DNA of 64,000 nt, taken from contig CM054116.1 of assembly GCA_028673005.1 (NCBI GenBank), forward strand, positions 69,763,315 to 69,827,314. Direction: 5' to 3'. A program made the translations under genes and the position numbers. This document shows positions 45,351 to 55,663 of the stretch, piece after piece; positions within the stretch are counted from its first letter, which is position 1, and each line of letters starts with the position of its first letter. The DNA comes from Tanypteryx hageni (Eukaryota; Arthropoda; Insecta; Odonata; Petaluridae). A model generated the notes under the pieces. That model worked only from the letters and a program-made list of their open reading frames with translations, was not told where the DNA came from and did not search any database.

Positions 45351-47660
45351 TAATTTGATAATACCAAAGCAAAATGCCGATTTTGTAAGTGCGAAATAAC
45401 GGCAAAATTAAGAGATTTAAAAAATCATGGGAAGAGTTATAAACATCTGAAACATTCAGCACCGACAGTATCTTTACAGAAAGGTAGTCAACAAATCTTG
45501 AATTTCAGAAGAGGCAGCATGAAAACATTCGAGGCAGAGGGTAAATTGGTTTTATTTGTATGTACACATACAGCTATACTGTCGGTAGATCATTTAGGAA
45601 AAATGTGCAAAAGTGTCTTCCAAGATTCAGAGGCAGCTAGCCAATTAACTTTACAACGAACAAAGTGCAGTGGTATTATACAAAATGTTTTGTATCCGCA
45701 TTTTTCGAGTGATGCACTTAATGGGGTATTCATAAATACAGTTTAGTTTTGGATGAATCAGCTGATATTAGTGTTACTAAGCTATTAAGAATTGCTATTA
45801 TGTACTATGATGTTGTGATTGGAAAAGTCATGTCTACATTTTCATCAGTAACTGAATTGCATTCGTGTAATGCTCAAGGAACTGAAAATGCTGTCAAAGA
45901 AACTCTCCTTCACTTTAAATTACCATTACAAAATTTAGTTGGTATAGGAACTGACAATGCAAGTGTAATGGCTGGATTTAACAAGATTGGAAAGGTGTAC
46001 TCCATGTCGGAGTACACAGAGTTTCCAAATGCGTTCTTTGAGATTTCACAATGTTCTCAATATTTTATATGTCAAGCGGCTCCCGAGTTGAAACAAAGGA
46101 ACATTGTCAACTACTTGTAGGTCTTCATGTAAATTGGTCGTAATTGTCGCCCGATTTTAACCAGAATTGGAATCGGTCGACCAATTTTTGTAAAACTTTC
46201 AATACGAAATTTTATTATAATACGTCAAGCGGTTCCCGAGTTAAAACAAAGGAATATTGTAGGTTTTCATGTAAAGTGGTCATCATTGTTGTCCGAGTTT
46301 GAGCAAAATTGAAATCGGTCGATGAATTTTAGCAAAACTCCCCAATACCAAATTTCATCATAATACGTCCAGCGGTTTCTGAGTTTTAACATGCGGACGG
46401 ACGAAAACGACCTCCTCTGTATGCGTTCACTTCGTGCAAAGAACGCATAATAATGGTTTGTATCAAATATTAAAAGCCGATGTGCCTAATTTAATATTGA
46501 TTCGCTGCATTTGCCATTCCTTGCAGTTGACAACTGCATTTGACAACTTGCCAAGCAACTTGGAATTTATAATTTTGAATCTTACAACTGGTTTGGTAAA
46601 TCCACATTAAGGCAAGGAAATTATAAAATATTGTATAATAAGATCAACAATGGTTGCGATAAAAAAGAAATTGTTCGCTCAAGTCAAACTCGCTGGATTT
46701 CAAATGAAGTTGCTGTAGCAAGAATACTTGAACAATGAGGTACTGAAATTTAATATTGCACGCAATTCCGAAGAAAGCTAAGCTGCTGAAATATTGCATT
46801 CATTGTATTCTGATGAAGCCAATTTAGCGTACATGCTATTCTCAAACCAATATTAACAGAAGTTCAGCAAGTAAATAAAGTTTTTGAAGCTTATAATGCT
46901 GACCCCACTAAATTATTAAAAGACCTCACCTTATTGATTAATTCAGTTGGAAGAAAATTGGTTTTACTGCCATGCACACTAGATCCATTAACTGATAATG
47001 TAAATGATTATTTTGATCATAGGTCATATTTGGAATATGGATTTTAAAACAAAGTAATGGAATTGAAACAGACAAATAAAATAATATCTGCTAAAGAATG
47101 TGCATTAAGGGAAAGTAGTAGGGAATATTTAATGGCATTATTGATCCAGCTAAAGCAAAGACTACCAGAAAATATCATTACAAAAATTTTGTCAGTTGAA
47201 AGTGTACTTAAAGCTGCTAAGGAACCAATAACACCACTTTTAGAAGAGTTAAAAATTCCAGCTTATACTGTAGAACTAATTATTCAACAGTATAATAAAA
47301 TCAATTTAGCTTATTGGGTAGAAAAGTACGATACAGTAAAATTCTGGTACGAAGTTAATTATTTCAAAGATTGCATGGGAGAAAATCCATTTAAAATATT
47401 TCTGAAATAGCAAAGAGTTTATTAACATTGCCATGGTCAAATGCTTAAGTGGAGAGATTTTTTAGAAGACCAGAAACCTGGTCGGAATTAAAATGATGAA
47501 TGCAATACTGTCAGTAAGATATGGCCTGCGATGTCATAATAAATGTTGTAATGATTATAAACTACTTGACTGTGTGTTACAAATCATAGGAACAAGCAAA
47601 GCATATCCAAAAGAAAGTGATGGTGATTGTGATTTTTGTAATATTCTGTTGAAATAAAAT
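45196..47660 (+). pseudogene. BED-finger hAT transposase (ZBED/SCAND3-like), broken
   Basis: Segments in order: YTQKFRKEL, then DFKTWLMEVPFD at the start; a BED finger KCRFCKCEITAKLRDLKNH (Cys codons 45375 and 45384, His codons 45426 and 45444); LVLDESADIS near 45745, the first catalytic Asp region; IGTDNASVMAG near 45945, the second. After the Helentron-like insert, NGLYQILKADVPNLIL and RCICHSLQL continue at about 46455-46535. Then come YNWFGKSTLRQGNYK, SSQTRWISNEVAVARILEQ, and a C-terminal hATC dimerisation motif SLLTLPWSNA-stop-VERFF near 47415-47460. At least two frame changes and several stops are present. The protein would have bound the element ends and cut DNA in the nucleus; it cannot be made now. 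Confidence 0.92.
45978..46450 (-). mobile_element. Helentron/HINE-like element, copy 2, nested in hAT
   Basis: This is the reverse-oriented relative of 3562-4200. The hairpin GTGTACTCC/GGAGTACAC is at 45994-46016 and the 8-bp stem ATGCGTTC/GAACGCAT at 46421-46448. Two internal units carry the GGAATCGGTCGACCAATTTT and CCCCAATACCAAATTTCATC text. It splits the hAT codons between GTDNASVMAGF and NNGLYQILK, so it is an insertion. Relative to copy 1 it has lost about one tandem unit. Confidence 0.8.
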
Positions 47661-47800
47661 GTTTAATTCAATAATAAATTCTAATTCTAAACTATTTATT
47701 TCGTTGCTTTTTGAAACAGAGCCTTAGCTTATTTTAGTCTAAATCTGGGGGATTTTCACAACGAATTCGCGGATTTATTTTTCTGTCCGTGGCAACACTG

Positions 47801-48999
47801 CTCCTGGGCCGGGTTCTAAAACACGAGCGTTCGGGACCTTTCATTCCACCACAGGGACCGTCGTCCTCAACAAATGGTAGTTATGGTCTACAAGGAATGC
47901 ACAAGTATATATGCACGTTTGCATCAGTGCTACGTTTTGCTCGGATCAACGCATCGAACGCAAGTAAATTAACACTTGCAAAACGGACTTTTCCGCAAAA
48001 GTTCTCATTCCTTCTTCGAGCGGAACTCGGTTGAAAAGAAGTGCGCCCATAGAACTTGGTCAGATGTTTCTCAAAAACCCCGCGAGAATAAACGTATTTG
48101 CTGGCCCTTGCCTCATCCGACCACGTTAGCTTAACAAACAAACTGGAGGACCGACCGAAGTTCCGAAAAGAAAGGGAAAAAAGTTCTTAAAAGTTCTTCC
48201 ACCGGTCAACAACGGCGGGGATGGTGGCCTTCGCAAGTGACCGATTCGTCCGAAAGGGGACCACGCGGTCACGAGAGAAGAGGAAGCCGGCAAAAAGAGG
48301 GACGCCAAGGGGTGCAAGGTAAGGCAGAAGGACGAATGATAGGAGGGGAGGGGAGATGAGAAGAAAAGGAGATAGAAGGGGCAAAGGAGGTAAGATGGGG
48401 AGAAGGTTAAGAGGGGAAAGGGACGGAAAAGGGGCACCCCGGCGTGGACAATAACATAATCGTTACGGATAATGACGGGGAACAGTGGAGTTGGTCGAGG
48501 GGAAGGAAAGCCGAGGAGGGTTTTGTGAGGTCGGGAAGGTTAAGGGAGAGTAGGGAATTCGAAGAGGAACCCTCCCGAACAGGGAACGAGAGTAACAAGA
48601 GAAAGAGGGCATGGAATGAAGAGAGTATGACCTGAAGTGAAAGAAGTGACCAACAGTTGGACCCGAAAAAAATAGTTCATCTGCGGAGGGCGAAGACAAA
48701 TGGCCTCCATGGTAACAGACGGACCACCAACACGCTTATCCTCCTCTTCCCATTTCAAAATTTGTCCAAAGCATAATAATAAATGACCTTGATTTGATGT
48801 CATTTTTGGGATGCTGAGGAGAAATTAGGGTAAGGAAAACGGAGAGGCCTGAAGACTGAAGACTGCTCAGCAGTAGAATAATTAGCTACCAGCGTTTTAC
48901 TTAGAGGTTCCTTACAACTGACATACGCATATGGTTTACCCAACAGTTTTTTCCGTTAGTGCACCCACCGCCGCAAACGCATCACAAGCTGAAACCAAT
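47801..48999. other. Gene-free stretch
   Basis: About 48230-48650 is G+A-rich. ORFs are short and overlapping. No feature supported between the hAT and LINE insertions. Confidence 0.5.
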
Positions 49000-50590
49000 C
49001 TACATCTACATCTACAAGTTACCCTGCAATTCACCAAGTTGGTGGGTGGCAGGGGGTGCAATGCACCAAATCCTACCTAAAGATTGTCTAACGCAATTCG
49101 AAATTTCCTATTGTGATCTCTTATTGTCCTCGGAAAGAACGAGCCTAGATAACGCTCCGTCCTACAATCGATCTCACGTATTTTATCGTCTCGATCATTT
49201 CTACCTATATACGTCGGTGCCACAATTATTCCCACTACCTCCTCTTTTAGACATTCTGACCTATATTTCTCTAGAAGTTTCAACCTTGAGTGCAATCTAC
49301 GGTCCTCCAGTGATACCCAGTTCAAATCGCTCAATAAAGAGGTGACGCTTTCCTTATGTTCGTACTTTTGTTTTACAAATCTGGCTGCTCTGCGCTGTAC
49401 TCTTTCTAGTTGAATTATGTGTCCCTTCTCGTACGGATCCCATATGCTCGCTGCGTATTCCACTTGTGGTCTTACCAGTGATAAGTAGCATGTTTCGCGT
49501 ACTTTCTCTGTAGTGTTCCGTACTATTCTACCTATGAATGCCAGTTTCTTGTTGGCCGCGCCTATAACTCGACGAATGTGCATGTCCCACGAAAGATCTC
49601 GACAAATGGTTACTCCTAAATATTTTACATACTCAGCTTGTCGAATACTCATTTCATCTATTTTATATTCGAAACCTAAATCTTTGTTCTTACTTTTCCA
49701 GAACGTGACTGCGGCACATTTAGTATAATTAATTTCGATTTGCCATTCTTTGCACCACGCTGAAATGGCTCTTAAGTCTTCACACAGAGACTGATGGTCC
49801 TCCTGATTTTTTATTTCTTTATATAGAACGGTGTCATCGGCGAAAAGCCTAATTTTACTACGAACAACCGAGCACATATCATTTACATAGATTAAGAAGA
49901 GCAGAGGGCCCAATACACTTCCCTGAGGAACACCCGAAGCAACTTTAACGGGGGACGAGTATTTCCCATCGATGACAACTATCTGTTCCCTATTCGAGAG
50001 GAAGTCTCTCACCCAACCGACAACTTTCGAATTGATACCACATTGTCCTAACTTCGCAATTAATTTCCTATGAGATACTTTATCGAACGCCTTCCTGAAA
50101 TCAATGAATATGGCATTGACCTGAGTATTTTTCTCTCCGCATCGCAACAAATCGTCCACGAACAGGCCGAGCTGCGTTTCGCATGATCTACCTCTCCGGA
50201 ATCCGTGTTGGCATCCGCTAAGCAATGAATGACTATCTAAATAGCGCATTACAGAGCTAAAGACTATGTGCTCAAGTATCTTGCACGATAATGAAGTTAA
50301 GGATATCGGCCTATAATTTTCGGGGTTCTCTCTGTCGCCACTCTTATGGATGGGCGTAACATGTGCCACCTTCCAATCTTTAGGAACTACTCCTTCTCTA
50401 ATGGATTTCTCGAATATAATTTTCAAATACGGCGCGATTTCGGCAGCTAATTCTTTCATTACACGCGCGGGAATTTCCTCCGGTCCAGGAAATTTATTTG
50501 GCTTAATTGAATGAAGTTGGAGCGCGATGCCATTTTCCGAGAATACCAAATCTTCCATCGAATCGCCCTGACGCATAGGAATAGGGGTTT
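49000..50590 (-). mobile_element. 5'-truncated LINE (CR1/L2/jockey group)
   Basis: A non-LTR retrotransposon on the minus strand. Its 3' end is at about 49000, with a tail of TGTAGA-type repeats preceded by GAATTGCAGGGTAACTTG. A ~75-bp 3' UTR separates the tail from the stop codon at 49077. The 5' end is cut near 50590, so the endonuclease domain and ORF1 are missing, as is usual for truncated insertions. The remaining reverse transcriptase frame has no stop, implying a relatively recent insertion. Confidence 0.92.
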
Positions 50591-50591
50591 C
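49077..50591 (-). CDS. Non-LTR reverse transcriptase, N-terminally truncated
   Basis: The open frame reads from an ATG at 50624 (515 codons), but the first 11 codons (MNCRVTCICRC) are translated tail of an older LINE copy, so the true LINE part starts near 50591. Visible in order (numbering from that ATG): a finger region with PKDWKVAHVTPIHKSGD (81-97) and ENYRPISLT (102-110); palm motif A AIFIDFRKAFDKVSH (171-185); motif B GVPQGSVLGPLLFLIYVND (231-249); catalytic FADD (261-264); and the thumb/C-terminal region ending SFFPRTIRDHNRKFR. All three catalytic Asp are present. No endonuclease domain remains. The enzyme copies LINE RNA at a nicked target. Without a promoter or 5' half, this copy is unlikely to be active. 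Confidence 0.9.
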   Translation of the reverse strand, partial: ETPIPMRQGDSMEDLVFSENGIALQLHSIKPNKFPGPEEIPARVMKELAAEIAPYLKIIFEKSIREGVVPKDWKVAHVTPIHKSGDRENPENYRPISLTSLSCKILEHIVFSSVMRYLDSHSLLSGCQHGFRRGRSCETQLGLFVDDLLRCGEKNTQVNAIFIDFRKAFDKVSHRKLIAKLGQCGINSKVVGWVRDFLSNREQIVVIDGKYSSPVKVASGVPQGSVLGPLLFLIYVNDMCSVVRSKIRLFADDTVLYKEIKNQEDHQSLCEDLRAISAWCKEWQIEINYTKCAAVTFWKSKNKDLGFEYKIDEMSIRQAEYVKYLGVTICRDLSWDMHIRRVIGAANKKLAFIGRIVRNTTEKVRETCYLSLVRPQVEYAASIWDPYEKGHIIQLERVQRRAARFVKQKYEHKESVTSLLSDLNWVSLEDRRLHSRLKLLEKYRSECLKEEVVGIIVAPTYIGRNDRDDKIREIDCRTERYLGSFFPRTIRDHNRKFRIALDNL

Positions 50592-50677
50592 ACATCTACA
50601 TATACATGTTACCCTGCAATTCACCTAATTTATGGGGGCAGGGGATGCAATGCATCAAAACCTACCTAAAGATTGTC
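50591..50677 (-). mobile_element. 87-bp LINE 3'-end fragment
   Basis: On the minus strand this matches the 3' UTR and tail of the LINE at 49000-50590 (GACAATCTTTAGGTAGG through GAATTGCAGGGTAACATG and a GTAGATG tail). It begins exactly at the last codons before the stop. It lies directly 5' of the longer LINE, so the pair forms a head-to-tail tandem. Confidence 0.9.
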
Positions 50678-53600
50678 AATAATTTATTTTAAAATGGAAA
50701 CGATGAATTATAAACCGCGTCGCTTCAACAACTAACTCTCCTTACTGATGAGATTCCCTTCTTCGCAATTGCTTCGAGGAGGTCAGGGTCTCGCTAAAAA
50801 TCAACCCATGTCATCCTAAGCGCGGAACATTCTCGGGCACCCTCTCCAAGATGTACAAGACAAGACAACCGACCATAAGAACGCACCCCAACGCTAAAAA
50901 CCATCATCATCCAAAAAACCCAGCCGCTCTTCCCTCTCTCTCTCTCTCTTACCGCACCTTGGGAGATCCTCCCGAGGTCCTCAAAGCCTTCACTCTCTAT
51001 ACCTCCGGGGATATCTCTCCCCTGTAAGACACGTGCATCGCCCGGGGATAGTTTTGCTCCGCTCCGCTGGCGAAGGGAGGCAAAAGGACGGGAGGGGTTG
51101 TGCCGTTTGAAGGGGGATGAGGAGCGAATGGGAGGGGGAAAAGGGGAGGGAGGGGGGAATGGAAGGGAGGGGGGAAATGGAAGGGAGGGGGAGAAAGGGG
51201 AGGGAGGGGGAAATGGAAGGGAGGAGGGGGGAAAGGGAAGGGAGGAGGGGGGAAGGGAAGGGAGGAGGGGGGAAAGGGAAGGGAGGAGGGGGGAAAGGGA
51301 AGGGAGGAGGGGGGCAGGTGTAGCGGGTGAGAGGCCAGGTGAAAGGGCTGTTCGGAGGGAATTGGGGTGGGAACGCAAAAAAGAGGAGGGTGAGAGCCGT
51401 CCTTTTTGAAGGAGGGAAGTGGAGGATGGAGAGGAATTGACCGAATGGCATAGCTGGGGCGAGACGAAGAGGTTTTTTTATGTATATACACATATTGTTC
51501 TTTTATACATCCAACGCCGCGTTTCTATTGCCTCGCAGGAGTGAGGACACCTCGGAGGCCGAAATACGATAAGTTACGCGGGCGTAATAGGCGGCAAATC
51601 GCAACCCCGAACGATTTCCTCCCTCCTGTGAAATGTTCGACACGAGAGTGGGCCGCGGAGTGAACTATGGCAGTAGTGTTTGCTACCATAAAAAAGTGCC
51701 CTGGAGGCGCAAGTGGAGTCTTATTGGGCTTCGGATTACGAATTAATGGCCGGTCGAACGTACGAGCGAATCTAACATGGGCGGATCTTAAAAACTGGCT
51801 ACGTATGTTAGGCGGGAACACTTCCTCTTGACCGGGGGGATAACGGATACGCGGCACGCGTGACAACTGCGACACGTGAGGGGAATTCTCCGTGGACGAT
51901 AGTTGTATTCTATTTATGAAGACGCTTTTACGAGGCAGAGGAAAAATCAGCATGGAATGAATTCGCCTGGTTAGTTACTGCTACTAGGAAAAGAGAAAAT
52001 ATATTTTATGGAATTTTGTATTTCAATGGCTCGAAAATATCTGTCAGAGCATAAAGGCATAAAAGAAAATACGTGTATTTTTAAGAGTGTAGGCGAAATG
52101 TGGGAGTGATCTCAATAGAATGATTATACGAAGTTGGATCGATAAGACACCAGAACATTAGTATATTTCCCAAAAGTAACTGCGTGAATTTAATAAAACT
52201 AAAGTAGTAGATACATATATTACTTTTCAACAGAGCCATCACGTTTGTTCAGGCAATTGTCGATCGTCTGCGCCTTCGTAATAGAAGGCCGTGTGTTCTG
52301 CGATGTAAACCAGTCTGTGATGACTGCAATAAGGTCGTCGTCAAACGCAAAACCCTCCGACGTGCTTTTATAGGAGCCCAAACAACACATGGCAGACGCT
52401 TTTTACAATTCTCTGTCTCTGCTAGCGTCTTATTCGAAATGACAGGAAGAAAATTCTGGTTACTTATTGATTCCTCCTCACACTTTGGCGGCTCATACAT
52501 ATCTAACGTGAAACCCATCCGAATCGAAAGATTTTTGGAACTAAATAAAACCATAGCAGTCAAATTCTGCGGGACGATTAAATCTGAAGAAGATCGAGCG
52601 CGAATCGTGAATGGAAAACAGGAACTGCGTCACAGAAACAGGCGCGTAAACCCAAGGAAAATCACCTCGACTCGATGCTTGGCTTTTCGGGTAGAGTGGA
52701 GGACCAAAATGATCAATGGAGACCGTAATTGAATTTGACCGATAAATTTCAGTACACAAAGTGCTTTCAAAGAATACACCGAGGCCCCCAATGGGCAGCC
52801 GAACGACCGCAGAGAACCGCGCAGGGATTGCTCCGAGGACGTTTAGCGCAGCAGCACCTAATGTTTTGCCAGGATAGTCGTGAATTAAATTATGGTGTGT
52901 TAAAGTTACCACACGACATTTTATTGGAGGCATAGCTTAAGCTTTAAGAAAGCTAGTACAGCCATCGATGCACCCCAAGTATTTCATGCCTATTCCCAGG
53001 CGAAAAGCAAGTTTAATATAAAAAAAATGCCGTTAACGAGCATGCTCAAATAATGCATGATGTTTTCGAGAATGATCATGATAATAACTGCAGAACAATT
53101 CGGTGGCATATTCTATTATTTTATGAATTATTTGTCCTAATATTTTATGAAGTTAATTTTGGTGCACCTCAAAAAATTATATCAGGCTGCAGAAAAATAA
53201 TCGAAACTCAGTGGTTTATGCCACCGAATTTCATCAACATTCCATCTGCCAGCACGGCGCAATCATTTACGTACAGAAAGAGGGTGAAAGGTAATAGGTG
53301 CCAGGTGATCACCGCGTAACTAAGCTCAGTTGTTCCTCTAATACGATTCCAACAAACTAAAATAATCGCGACCAAATGCGCGAATCCAATTGGATATAAA
53401 CCTATGTACTTATTCGACATATAAAGAACCCTGCGATAAAGAAAACCAAACATATTTTCTTTCGGCCGCGACAAAAATTTGAAAAAAAGTTTTCCATTAC
53501 GAGGTCAATAAAGAGACGAAATAATTATATTGTGTCCATGTGGAATTTAGAATCGTGACGAAATAGCATTACGATCCGCTCGAGTTCCAAAACAAACCTT

Positions 53601-54057
53601 ATAAAATGTCACCATTTCATCCACTAATCGACAAGGGGGCTTTTTTTTCGACGACGACGTAAAAAACTTGCAGCATCCTCCCGAAAGTCATGAACAATGA
53701 GGATTGGAAACTTCAAATCCCCGCAAAGGATTAAGTAACCGCACAAAAACTTTCCCTCCCACCGTTTAACGGATGAATCTCCAATTGCAAAGGGACACTC
53801 GACTTGTTTAGTCTCCAAGGTTAAGATGGCAACAAGGGAAAGGGAAGCTCACAATGGCGCATTAATACTTCCGGGGATTAAGGACTCAAAATTTCACGCC
53901 ACCTGAAAGGTGGACCCTAAGCCGATCTAAATTGGGGCCTCTGAAAAAATACAAATAAAGAAACCGCGCGGCAGCAGCTCGAAACCGGGACTAAGGCGTA
54001 ACACGAGAGGAGACATTTTCCAGCAGAAAAAAAGAACGGCATCTTAAATGGGCGAAA
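50678..54057. other. Gene-free stretch
   Basis: Contains the G-rich minisatellite near 51120-51320. Opposed ORFs at 52249-52732 have ordinary composition but overlap almost completely on opposite strands and match no family I know. No exon supported. Confidence 0.45.
51120..51320 (+). repeat. G-rich minisatellite, ~21-bp unit
   Basis: Units of the form GGGAAAGGGAAGGGAGGAGG repeat about four times at 51229-51315, after more diverged GGGAGGGGGAAATGGAA units. The strand is G-quadruplex prone. The Pro/Phe/Ser frames on the minus strand are artefacts. Confidence 0.88.
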
Positions 54058-55663
54058 ATGAGAGGAAAATATATTCTTGTCAATCCAGGGACCGCAGCTG
54101 GAATATCAACCTCCAGCGACCATTGCGTGCATTATGAACCCGCTATAAGGAGGGACCTGATGGACGGTATAGTATTTTCTGAGGTGGGAATAGCAAGGCA
54201 ATTAAGTTCCATCAGACATAACAAAGCTACTGGCCCCGAAGAAATTCCCGGTCGCGTTTTAAAAGAATTAGCTGAAGAAATGGCACCTTTTCTTCGGATA
54301 ATATTCGAGAAATCCATTTCCCGCGGAGAGGTCCCTAACGACTGGAAGTTACCGCACGTTACTCCCATTCATAAGGGCGGCCACAAGGAGAACCCAGAAA
54401 ATTACAGGCCGATTTCCTTAACTTTGATATCGCGCAAGATTCTCGAGTATATACTCGTTAGCAACATAATGCGATTTCTTGATAGTAATTCATTGTTAGA
54501 TGATTGTCAATACGGCTTCAGGAAAGGTAGATCTTGTGATAATCAGCTCGGTCTTTTTGTGAATTGTATGCTGAGAAGCGGAGAAAATAATACGGTCGAT
54601 GCCATCTTCTTAGATTTTAGGAAAGCCTTTGATAAAGTATCTCACAGGAAGTTAATAACGAAATAAGAAAGCTTAGGCGTTAATTCCAAAATTTTTAGTT
54701 GGATCCGTGAATTTTTAAATCATAGGAAGCAGAAGGTTGTTATAGATAGGAAATCTTCGAACTTAGTGGAGGTTGTCACTGACGTTCCGCAGGGTAGTGT
54801 AACTGGTCCGTTATTATTTCTAATTTATATAAACGATATCAGCTCAGTAGTCAGAAGTAAGATTAGGCTCTTCGCAGAAATAAGCAATCCGGAAGGACCA
54901 CCAGTATCTCCAAAATGATCTAGGAGCTATTTCTGCATTGTGTAAGGAATGTTTATAGATCGACCAAAAGAAAAACTGCGTCATCAATTTCTGGAGAACC
55001 AAGAGTATCTCGTTAGATGTTAGTTATTCGTTGGACGGATTAGAGATTCCTGTTTCAGACTCGATTAAATATCTTGGAGTCACGGTCCATCGTGATCTCT
55101 CGTGGGACATCCACATTCGCCGCTAACAAAAAGCTGGCCTTTATAGGGAGAATAGTTCGAAATAGCTCTGAAAAAGTGAAAGAATTATGTTATTTATCCT
55201 TGGTTCGACCGCAGGTCGAAAGGTCGAATATGTTTCAGCTCTGTGGGATCACTACGAAGAGGGACTCATTAAAGAGAAAGAAAAGGTACAGCGCAGGGTA
55301 GTTAGATTTGTAATGAGAAATTACGGTATAAAACAAAACGTAACATCATTAAAAGAAAATCTGAAATGGACATCGTTAGAGGAACGTAGGCTGCAGGCTA
55401 GATTTAAACTACTGGAAAAATTTATGTCGGAGTGACTAGCGAATGAGGTAGGATTATTAGAATCCCGACGTATCTCGGAAGGCAGGATAAGATTCACGAG
55501 ATCGATTGTAGAACAGAGCGATATAGAGGATCGTTTTTCCCTAGGACGATAAGAGAACATAATAGGAAAAGACAACGTAGGAAAACTAGGGACCTTTGGT
55601 GCACTAAACCCCCCGCCATCCACCAAAAAGGTGACTTGCAGGGTATCATGTAGATGTAGATTA
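54058..55663 (+). pseudogene. Decayed LINE of the same group, 5'-truncated
   Basis: The first 202-codon frame (54058-54666) contains GPEEIPGRVLKELAEEMAP, DWKLPHVTPIHKGGH, ENYRPISLT and motif A AIFLDFRKAFDKVSH, each recognisably parallel to the LINE at 49000. A stop follows LITK. The frame then resumes with DVPQGSVTGPLLFLIYINDI (motif B), but the catalytic site reads FAE where FADD is expected and the region after it is deleted. Later pieces are KKLAFIGRIVRNSSEKV, LCYLSLVRPQVE and EIDCRTERYRGSFFPRTIRE. The 3' end is GACTTGCAGGGTATCATG with a TGTAGATGTAGAT tail at about 55645-55663. Dead. Confidence 0.9.

Larger units (their letters stand above)
43076..47800 (+). mobile_element. 4.7-kb BED-finger hAT transposon, TSD CTCCTGGG
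   Basis: The left terminus CAGTGTTGCCAATTTGGAG and the right terminus, whose complement is CAGTGTTGCCACGGAC, share an 11-bp inverted repeat. The octamer CTCCTGGG is identical at 43068-43075 and 47801-47808. Inside, on the plus strand, lies a broken BED-type hAT transposase (about 45196-47660). Four later insertions are nested: MITEs at 43268-43518 and 43698-43962, a foldback element at 44314-44754 and a Helentron-like element at about 45978-46450. Subtracting these leaves about 3.3 kb, a normal size for an autonomous hAT. Confidence 0.95.

Noticed and set aside
52249..52732. Opposed ~100-codon frames as a gene pair
   Set aside because: They overlap on opposite strands, with no domain, signal peptide or splice context that I could support.
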